Source: Labrenzia sp. DG1229 (GTDB lineage Bacteria; Pseudomonadota; Alphaproteobacteria; Rhizobiales; Stappiaceae). From it: 64,000 nt of DNA. The notes beneath the pieces are model-generated. The model saw nothing but the letters and a program-made list of their open reading frames with translations. It ran no database searches and was not told the origin of the DNA. Where the stretch lies: contig NZ_KI928925.1 of NCBI RefSeq assembly GCF_000521215.1, positions 1 to 64,000 of the forward strand. The letters run 5' to 3'. Position numbers and translations under genes: made by a program. This document shows positions 57,771 through 64,000 of this stretch, piece by piece (position 1 is the stretch's first letter; each line of letters opens with the position of its first letter).

Positions 57771-60197
57771 TCAGGCGTTTGCGACATTGTCCAGAAAGTG
57801 TCCGACTTCCTGGTTCAGCACCTCTGTTTTTTGCGCCAGTTCCGAGGAAGCATTCAGCACCAGGCTCGCGGACTGACTTGTCTGAGAAACGGCCTGTGAC
57901 AGGTCCGACATGTTGGTTTTCACGGAGCCGGTCCCTTCGGCGGCACGTTGAACATTCACTGAAATCTCATTTGTGGCCGCGCCCTGTTGTTCAACGGCTG
58001 CAGCAATGGTTGATGTGTATTCGTTGACTTCTTCCATGGTGTCGGTGATTTCCTGGATCGCGGAGACGGCATCATTCGTTGCTCTTTGGATCTCCGAAAT
58101 CTGTGAGCCGATTTCTTCTGTCGCCTTGGACGTTTGCGTCGCAAGTTCCTTCACCTCTGCAGCCACGACGGCAAATCCCTTGCCAGCTTCACCGGCACGA
58201 GCAGCTTCGATCGTTGCGTTCAGTGCAAGCAGGTTTGTTTGTTCTGCAATGGCCTGGATCAGACTGACGACTTCCCCGATTTTCGTTGCAGCACTGGAAA
58301 GACTCTGGACCTTTTCGTTGGTCACTTGAGTACCTTCCGTCGCGCGCCCGACGACATGTGTTGTCTGGCTGACCTGTCTGGCAATCTCGGCGATGGACGC
58401 AGCCAGTTCTTCCGCCGCGCTTGCAACTGTTTGAACGTTTTGCGTTGCTTCGTCGGTAATACCGAATGTGCTGTCTGCGAGACTGGAGTTTTGGCTGGCG
58501 ATCGAATTGAGATCCTGTGCGGTGCCATCAAGGGTACTCGCGGTTTCACCAACAGAGTTGAGGACGGTTGAAGCCTTTTCCCGAAATCCGGCGATAAGCT
58601 GCTCGATCGCTGCCTGGCGTTGTTCGCGAATTTGCTGTTCGTGTTCCGTGTCTGACTGCAATTGAACACGCTCGACGGCGTTGTCCCGGAATACCTGCAA
58701 GGTGCGGCTCATGTCTCCGATTTCGTCTCCGCGGGTCGTGCCCTCGATATCAACCTCGGTATCACCGTCTGCAAGCAGGGACATTGTTTGCGTTGTACGT
58801 CTCAGCGGCCTTGTAACAGCGAAATTGAGCGCAAATGCGAGACCCGCTCCGGCCGCGATAGCTGCAAGGAGAGCAATGCCTATGACACCCAACGCACTTG
58901 TGCTGGATGCTTGCGCTGCTGCGCTTTGGCCAGCCGAGATGGCGGAAATCCGGGTCTGGACCATCTCGGACAGGTCTTTCATCGCGCTGATTTCCGAGGC
59001 GAGCGAAGACTGATTGGCCGCAAGACCTTCAAACGTCGAACCATAAGTGGCCAGAGCGGAAAGCACTTCGGGGACTTTCTCGACGATCGCCGGAAAATCC
59101 TTTGCACTTTCTTCAAGACGCGTCGTCAGGTCGTTCAAACTCGAAAGGCCCGTCAATACTGCGTTTTGCGTGTCTTCACCAGGCGACACCATGAAATAGA
59201 AGATTGCAGCCTTTACCGCGTTCGCATCCGCTTCAAGCTGCATCACTGTGCCGGATACATTGTCTGCGGCATAGAAATTCTGATTGATTTCCTCTGCCTG
59301 CTTGTTGACACTATCGATCGCAACCGCCGAATCCGTCAGGATTTGCTTTACTTTGGCAACCAGTTCTTCAAAACCAAGTTTTGCGCTGTCAGTGAGGTCG
59401 AAGATTGCGATGTAATCTTTCGTCGTCGACAACTTGTCTAGAATTGCGACAATATCTTCCGTCTTTGCAGCGAGATTTTTGAAATCTTCCCTATCGATGC
59501 CGTCGAAGCTGTTTCCCGCCATAGCCATTGCTGACGGCGACAATGCCCGCAACCGCGCCTTTACCTCGGCGATCTGCGTGGCATTGTTTGCAGCAGCGGC
59601 AAAAAGGTTTTGCAGGGTCAAAACTTCTTCCTGAAAACTCGCTGCCGCCTGACCAACCTTGTTGGCGCCAACCATCGTTTTGCGCGCATTTGTATCGTCA
59701 GAACTGATACCAATCCGGGCAATGATCGCCTTGCCGAGAATATCCCCGGCAGCTGCTTCAAATCCCGTCACGGCTTCTTCCAGCTGTGCTCTTTTTTCAG
59801 CCTGCGACCGGGTGAGGGCCACGACGTTCTCGAAAAATTTGTGGAAGTCCGTTACTGCAGTGGCAGCTTCCGCAACCTGAATTTTTGCAGTGTCATCGCT
59901 TTTCAAACGTTCTTCAAGAACTGCCAGTTCCCGTCCAAGCGCGCCGATATCAACAAGTGCGGCATCTGCAGCTTCAACATTACGAGACGCGAGGAAACTT
60001 TCGCGCTTACCGGCAAGGTTTTGCAGTTGCGCAATTGCGGATGTTGATTGTCTTGAAATTTCCATTCTCTCCGACAGGGTCATGACACTGTAGGCGCCGA
60101 CGCCGCCGACGATCCCCGCAAGAGCAACCACGGCAGCAAAACTTCCGCCAACTTTCACGCCGAATTTGAGATCGGTTGCAAATTTCAGAAACTTCAT
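57771..60197 (-). CDS. methyl-accepting chemotaxis protein
   Basis: This 808-residue chemoreceptor has a first membrane helix at about 18-39, a periplasmic helical sensor region of nearly 400 residues (possibly a helical bimodular fold), a second helix near 433-456 ([16 protein letters not shown]), a HAMP domain, and a cytoplasmic signalling domain with the hairpin tip [20 protein letters not shown] near 652. Ligand is unknown. Start 60197 (MKFLKFATD) follows GAGGGG; a start 12 codons earlier has no such support. It is on the minus strand and converges with lpxB. Confidence 0.93.
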   Translation of the reverse strand: MKFLKFATDLKFGVKVGGSFAAVVALAGIVGGVGAYSVMTLSERMEISRQSTSAIAQLQNLAGKRESFLASRNVEAADAALVDIGALGRELAVLEERLKSDDTAKIQVAEAATAVTDFHKFFENVVALTRSQAEKRAQLEEAVTGFEAAAGDILGKAIIARIGISSDDTNARKTMVGANKVGQAAASFQEEVLTLQNLFAAAANNATQIAEVKARLRALSPSAMAMAGNSFDGIDREDFKNLAAKTEDIVAILDKLSTTKDYIAIFDLTDSAKLGFEELVAKVKQILTDSAVAIDSVNKQAEEINQNFYAADNVSGTVMQLEADANAVKAAIFYFMVSPGEDTQNAVLTGLSSLNDLTTRLEESAKDFPAIVEKVPEVLSALATYGSTFEGLAANQSSLASEISAMKDLSEMVQTRISAISAGQSAAAQASSTSALGVIGIALLAAIAAGAGLAFALNFAVTRPLRRTTQTMSLLADGDTEVDIEGTTRGDEIGDMSRTLQVFRDNAVERVQLQSDTEHEQQIREQRQAAIEQLIAGFREKASTVLNSVGETASTLDGTAQDLNSIASQNSSLADSTFGITDEATQNVQTVASAAEELAASIAEIARQVSQTTHVVGRATEGTQVTNEKVQSLSSAATKIGEVVSLIQAIAEQTNLLALNATIEAARAGEAGKGFAVVAAEVKELATQTSKATEEIGSQISEIQRATNDAVSAIQEITDTMEEVNEYTSTIAAAVEQQGAATNEISVNVQRAAEGTGSVKTNMSDLSQAVSQTSQSASLVLNASSELAQKTEVLNQEVGHFLDNVANA

Positions 60198-60607
60198 GTC
60201 ATCCCCTCGAAACCCCAGACGCTGAAACGTCAAATAGTCTATTCAGAGGATAAGAAATAATTTCTTATTATTTGGTATAAATCAAAAATATGTCCGAAGA
60301 GGTTCATTTTATTACTTATCATGTCCTTTGGATTTTTTGTTATACATAAAACTATAAGTATAAAAAACCTTCTATTGATTTTTTTCGAATGGTGATTGTG
60401 ATTTTTTTGGAGTTGTTTCTCATTCGAAAATGAATATTGAATAGCACTCTATGGTTGCTGTCATGAAATTTTCAGCTCTATTAACTTAAGGCGTTTGAAG
60501 GAATAATATTCCTGTTCCAGCGTTTTTTCCTTTGCGTAAACAAAAATGCTCCCGAAGTTCGGGAGCATTTGGCGATTGGCAACATGAGGAAGATCAAGCG
60601 CCCCAAA
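60198..60607. other. AT-rich intergenic region between gltA and the chemoreceptor gene
   Basis: It holds the gltA terminator (60535-60570) and probably the chemoreceptor promoter, in very AT-rich DNA (60240-60470). I cannot pick one -35/-10 pair with confidence. No gene is supported. Confidence 0.4.
60535..60570 (-). terminator. Rho-independent terminator of gltA
   Basis: The stem at 60544-60554 and 60560-60570 (AAATGCTCCCG / CGGGAGCATTT) with a 5-base loop is followed on the minus strand by TTTTTGTTT. It lies about 40 bases after the gltA stop. Confidence 0.85.
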
Positions 60608-61900
60608 TTAGCGGCGCTGGTCGATTGGAGTGTAGTCGCGTTTGGTTGCGCCGGTGTAAAGCTGCCGCGGACGACCGATTCGCTGGGACGGGTCCTCAAC
60701 CATTTCTTTCCATTGTGCGATCCAGCCAACAGTGCGGGCCAGAGCAAACAGGACAGTGAACATGGTTGTCGGGAATCCGAGCGCTCGCAGTGTAATACCG
60801 GAATAGAAGTCGATATTCGGATACAGCTTCTTTTCGATGAAATATTCATCGTTGAGCGCGATCTTTTCCAGTTCAATGGCTACGTCAAGAAGCGGATCGT
60901 CCTTGATGCCCAATTCTCCGAGAACTTCATGCGTTGTTTTCTGCATGATACGGGCACGCGGGTCATAGTTCTTGTAAACCCGGTGGCCGAAACCCATCAG
61001 ACGGAAGGGATCGTCCTTGTCCTTCGCGCGTTCGACATATTCGGGAATGTTGTCTACGGATCCGATTTCGGAAAGCATGTTGAGAGCAGCCTCGTTGGCG
61101 CCCCCATGTGCCGGACCCCAGAGGCAGGCGATACCTGCAGCGATACAGGCGAACGGATTGGCACCAGAAGACCCTGCAAGGCGAACCGTCGACGTCGATG
61201 CGTTCTGTTCATGGTCGGCATGCAGGATGAAGATGCGATCCATCGCGCGTGCCAGAACCGGATTGACCTTGTATTCCTCACACGGAACCGCAAAGCACAT
61301 GTGCAGGAAGTTCGCGGCGTAGCCGAGGTCGTTGCGTGGATACACGAACGGTTGGCCAACATGGTATTTGTAGGCCATTGCCGCAATTGTCGGCATTTTC
61401 GCGATCATGCGCAGCGACGCAACCATGCGCTGGTGCGGGTCGGCGATGTCGGTTGAGTCGTGATAAAAAGCAGACAAAGCGCCTACTGTTCCTACCATGA
61501 TGGCCATCGGGTGACCATCGCGACGGAAGCCGGAGAAAAAGCGGTTCATCTGTTCGTGAATCATCGTGTGATAGGTCACGCGACTGACAAAATCGTCCTT
61601 TTGAACCTTCGTCGGCAATTCTCCGTAAAGCAGCAGATAGCAGGACTCCAGAAAATCCCCGTGGTCTGCCAGTTGTTCAATCGGATAACCGCGGTAGAGA
61701 AGCGTGCCCTCGTCACCATCGATATAGGTGATCTTGGACTCACAGGATGCAGTTGAAGTAAATCCCGGGTCATACGTGAACATGTCGGTGTCCTTGTACA
61801 AGGACGATATGTTCACGACTGACGGTCCGATGGACCCGTCAAGAACGTCGAAGTCGTGGGCGGAACCACGGACGTTGAGCTTGGCGTTGTTGTCGGCCAT
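60608..61900 (-). CDS. gltA: citrate synthase
   Basis: GltA condenses oxaloacetate and acetyl-CoA in the TCA cycle. The 430-residue protein has the catalytic His in [12 protein letters not shown] (near residue 265), [15 protein letters not shown] near 306 with a second His, and the active-site Asp in [10 protein letters not shown]. The length fits the hexameric Gram-negative type. AAAGGGG precedes the start. It lies downstream of gltX on the same strand, 233 bases apart. Confidence 0.97.
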   Translation of the reverse strand: MADNNAKLNVRGSAHDFDVLDGSIGPSVVNISSLYKDTDMFTYDPGFTSTASCESKITYIDGDEGTLLYRGYPIEQLADHGDFLESCYLLLYGELPTKVQKDDFVSRVTYHTMIHEQMNRFFSGFRRDGHPMAIMVGTVGALSAFYHDSTDIADPHQRMVASLRMIAKMPTIAAMAYKYHVGQPFVYPRNDLGYAANFLHMCFAVPCEEYKVNPVLARAMDRIFILHADHEQNASTSTVRLAGSSGANPFACIAAGIACLWGPAHGGANEAALNMLSEIGSVDNIPEYVERAKDKDDPFRLMGFGHRVYKNYDPRARIMQKTTHEVLGELGIKDDPLLDVAIELEKIALNDEYFIEKKLYPNIDFYSGITLRALGFPTTMFTVLFALARTVGWIAQWKEMVEDPSQRIGRPRQLYTGATKRDYTPIDQRR

Positions 61901-62133
61901 ACAGAAACCCCTTTGCGTTATCCTGGTGTCCCGTCAGATTCGGACCTCGCAATTTCCACCAGCGAGTTCGTTGCCGGACGGCACTTGAGAAATTTTCGGG
62001 TCTTGCGTAGCCCATTTACTGCAGTGCCGCAAGCTGACCCTTATAACGCTTTGGTCAAAGGCTGACTTCCAGGGCTGGCCTGCCGGGCCCGACTTCAATC
62101 CAACAGGGAATGTCACAACCCGGCAGAAAAGTC

Positions 62134-63558
62134 TCAAGCTGACTGGTCTTCTATGCGTTTGAGAGATTCTTCTCTGCCGAGTGCTATGAGAACGTCATAA
62201 ATTCCTGGCGAAGTTCCCCGTCCGGTCAGCGCGGCGCGCAGTGGCTGTGCAACTTTTCCAAGCTTCAGTTCTCTTTCCTCAGCATAGGACTTTACCGCTG
62301 CCTCCAAAGTCTCCGAGCCCCAGTTCGGCGCCGAGGAAAGAACGGTGTGCAGTTCCTTGAGAATTGTTCCGGCTTCCTCGTTGAGGATCTTTTGTGCTTT
62401 CTCGTCCGTGTCCAATGGTCGCTGCCGCCAAAGGTAAGACGCGCTTTCCGTCAGTTCGACGAGTGTCTTTGCCCGCTCCTTGAGGCCGGGTAGCGCCGTC
62501 AGAGCCGTTTGCTCATTGTCACCTTGCGATAGCCAGGAGCGCGCAGCCTCGCCATCATCGGCGTGTTGAAGATAAATCTTCCAGTGCCCGAGCAATTCTG
62601 CGTCCCCGGTGGCGCGCATGTAATGGCCGTTGAGATTTTCAAGCTTCTTGAAATCGAAGCGGGCCGCGGATTGCCCGACTGCATCCATACCGAACCAGGT
62701 GATCATGTCTTCAAGGGAAATGATCTCATCATCGCCATGGCTCCAGCCAAGGCGGGCCAGATAGTTCCGCATGGCTTGAGGAAGGTACCCCAGCGCTCGG
62801 TAAGCTTCTGCGCCGGTTGCGCCATGCCGCTTTGATAGTTTTGCGCCGTCCGGTCCGTGTATCAGTGGAATATGCGCCATTTCAGGAACGTTCCAGCCGA
62901 GCGCATTGAAAATAAGAGTCTGTCTTGCCGCGTTGGTCAGGTGGTCGACACCGCGAATGATGTGGGTGACACCCATGTCATGGTCGTCGACGACGACTGC
63001 CAGCATATAGGTTGGAGTTCCATCCGAACGCAGGAGAATCAAATCGTCGAGATCCTTGTTCGGAATGACAACGCGGCCCTGAACCATGTCGTTGAGGACC
63101 GTTTCGCCCTCCCGCGGCGCCTTGAGCCGGACGACGGGATCGACACCGTCAGGTGCCTGGGAAGGGTCGCGATCTCTCCAGGTGCCGTCATAGCGCGGCG
63201 GTCGTCCTTCAGCGCGCGCTTTCTCACGCATCGCCTCAATCTCTTCCGGAGTGCTGTAACACTTGTAGGCGGTACCGGAGGACAGCATTTGCTCGACGGC
63301 TTCCTGATGTCTGCCGACACGGGAGAACTGGGAAATTGGGTCTCCATCCCAATCAAGCCCAAGCCAGGATAGCCCGTCAATCAGTGCATCAACTGCCTCC
63401 GGAGTGGAGCGCGCGCGATCAGTGTCTTCAATGCGCAGCAGCATTTTCCCGTTATTGTGTTTCGCAAACAGCCAGTTGAACAATGCTGTGCGGGCTCCGC
63501 CGATGTGCAGGAAACCTGTCGGGGAAGGGGCGAAGCGCGTGACGATCTCTTGTGTCAT
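62134..63558 (-). CDS. gltX: glutamyl-tRNA synthetase
   Basis: GltX charges tRNA-Glu, and in this lineage often tRNA-Gln as well. The 474-residue class I enzyme has the HIGH-type motif in [19 protein letters not shown] (HIGG at 18-21), [12 protein letters not shown], the KMSKS-type motif KLSKRHG near 238, and a helical anticodon domain. Start 63558 ([11 protein letters not shown]) is the normal N-terminus; a frame extended to 63630 is rejected. Alphaproteobacteria often have two gltX copies; only one is seen here. Confidence 0.96.
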   Translation of the reverse strand: MTQEIVTRFAPSPTGFLHIGGARTALFNWLFAKHNNGKMLLRIEDTDRARSTPEAVDALIDGLSWLGLDWDGDPISQFSRVGRHQEAVEQMLSSGTAYKCYSTPEEIEAMREKARAEGRPPRYDGTWRDRDPSQAPDGVDPVVRLKAPREGETVLNDMVQGRVVIPNKDLDDLILLRSDGTPTYMLAVVVDDHDMGVTHIIRGVDHLTNAARQTLIFNALGWNVPEMAHIPLIHGPDGAKLSKRHGATGAEAYRALGYLPQAMRNYLARLGWSHGDDEIISLEDMITWFGMDAVGQSAARFDFKKLENLNGHYMRATGDAELLGHWKIYLQHADDGEAARSWLSQGDNEQTALTALPGLKERAKTLVELTESASYLWRQRPLDTDEKAQKILNEEAGTILKELHTVLSSAPNWGSETLEAAVKSYAEERELKLGKVAQPLRAALTGRGTSPGIYDVLIALGREESLKRIEDQSA

Positions 63559-63694
63559 GGTGATTTTTTTGGAAGTCTCATTATGAATGGGAGCGCCTGC
63601 TGCGCCAATTGTGTGGCGCGGTCTTAACACAGGCGCGGCCGGGGCTAAATAGTGTCTCGTTCGTTTCTTGTGTCAGTACGGGAAGAGCTGCGAC

Positions 63695-64000
63695 TTGAGG
63701 ATCGGAAACGATCGACCGCAAAAGAATGAAAATCGCCTGCCTGCGGTTACCTTTGACGATTCCCATTCTGAAATAGAAACTGACCGCGGCAGCGGAAGTG
63801 ATCGGCGAAGGACGCCCCGGAAGTCTGTGTGGCGTTTCTTTTCGAATTTCAACAAACAGCAGTCGGATTTGTTTACTGTCAGTCACTGGGAAAATCAGGC
63901 GTTGCTCTGGATCTGCTTTTCGTTTGCTGCCGGGATTGCAGCTTACGTTTTGCTGCCGGTGGAACCTTTCTGGCCTTTTCTTGTGCTTACGCTTCTGGTG
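63695..64000 (+). CDS. comEC: ComEC/Rec2-family DNA uptake protein, N-terminal part (runs off the window)
   Basis: An open plus-strand frame continues to the window end. Its last 40 residues (HWENQALLWICFSFAAGIAA, then YVLLPVEPFWPFLVL) match the first membrane helices of ComEC-type inner-membrane channels. No ATG lies in frame, so the start is uncertain; TTG 63695 has GGAAGAG about 9 bases upstream. It is divergent from gltX, as in related genomes. Only the N-terminus is visible, so the family call is moderate. Confidence 0.6.
   Translation, partial: MRIGNDRPQKNENRLPAVTFDDSHSEIETDRGSGSDRRRTPRKSVWRFFSNFNKQQSDLFTVSHWENQALLWICFSFAAGIAAYVLLPVEPFWPFLVLTLLV

Noticed and set aside
63660-63690. LexA (SOS) box near gltX/comEC, GTTC-N7-GTGT
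   Set aside because: The second half-site has two mismatches to GTTC, below what I would accept for an alphaproteobacterial SOS box.

Overview
The window is a stretch of chromosome from an alphaproteobacterium, most likely of the order Hyphomicrobiales (Rhizobiales). A Stappia/Roseibium-like relative is my best guess. The evidence is gene order and family subtypes: tig-clpP-clpX-lon-hupB, a 14-gene nuoA-N operon followed by birA and an RNase J gene, the short prolyl-tRNA synthetase without an editing insert, LpxI instead of LpxH, a DUF1467 protein, an NuoE with a long C-terminal extension, and rpsB-tsf-pyrH-frr-uppS-cdsA-dxr-rseP-bamA-lpxD-fabZ-lpxA-lpxI-lpxB. The order is firm from this; the genus is inference.

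Layout. 1-990: end of an IS3-family element on the minus strand; its OrfB reading frame carries an amber stop. 1250-2626: an unusual protein with a peptidoglycan-binding-like domain, a linker and a zinc-protease motif. 3014-9928: protein quality control (trigger factor, ClpP, ClpX, Lon) and the nucleoid protein HU, with clear terminators. 10169-12721: tRNA-Val, a Na/Pi-cotransporter-like protein with a PhoU-like tail, and two identical tRNA-Asp genes. 13229-29135: complete complex I operon nuoA-N, interrupted by a GFA-fold gene between nuoC and nuoD and a 78-residue membrane protein between nuoH and nuoI. 29144-32378: birA, rnj, mce and a DUF1467 gene. 32482-33270: a minus-strand protein with a VPLPA-type sorting tail, in a looser region that also holds an orphan minus-strand terminator. 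33936-41370: proS, lolC, lolD, a 32-codon small ORF and dnaE. 41628-42431: a solitary CpaB-like gene downstream of AT-rich DNA with a CtrA-like box. 42785-50359: ribosomal protein S2 (with a repeat-encoded acidic tail), EF-Ts, UMP kinase, ribosome recycling factor, and isoprenoid/phospholipid genes up to the RseP protease. 50522-57405: BamA and the lipid A (lpx) genes. 57771-60197: a chemoreceptor. 60608-61900: citrate synthase. 62134-63558: glutamyl-tRNA synthetase. 63695-end: the start of a divergent comEC-like gene.

Most of the window is core genome: respiration, translation, outer-membrane biogenesis and proteolysis. I do not see a multi-gene novel defence or secretion system. The best leads are individual: the PG-binding/zincin protein beside the IS, the VPLPA-tailed protein, the two insertions in the nuo operon, the isolated cpaB, the small ORF before dnaE, the S2 repeat array and the amber-stopped IS3 transposase with its intact frameshift signal.
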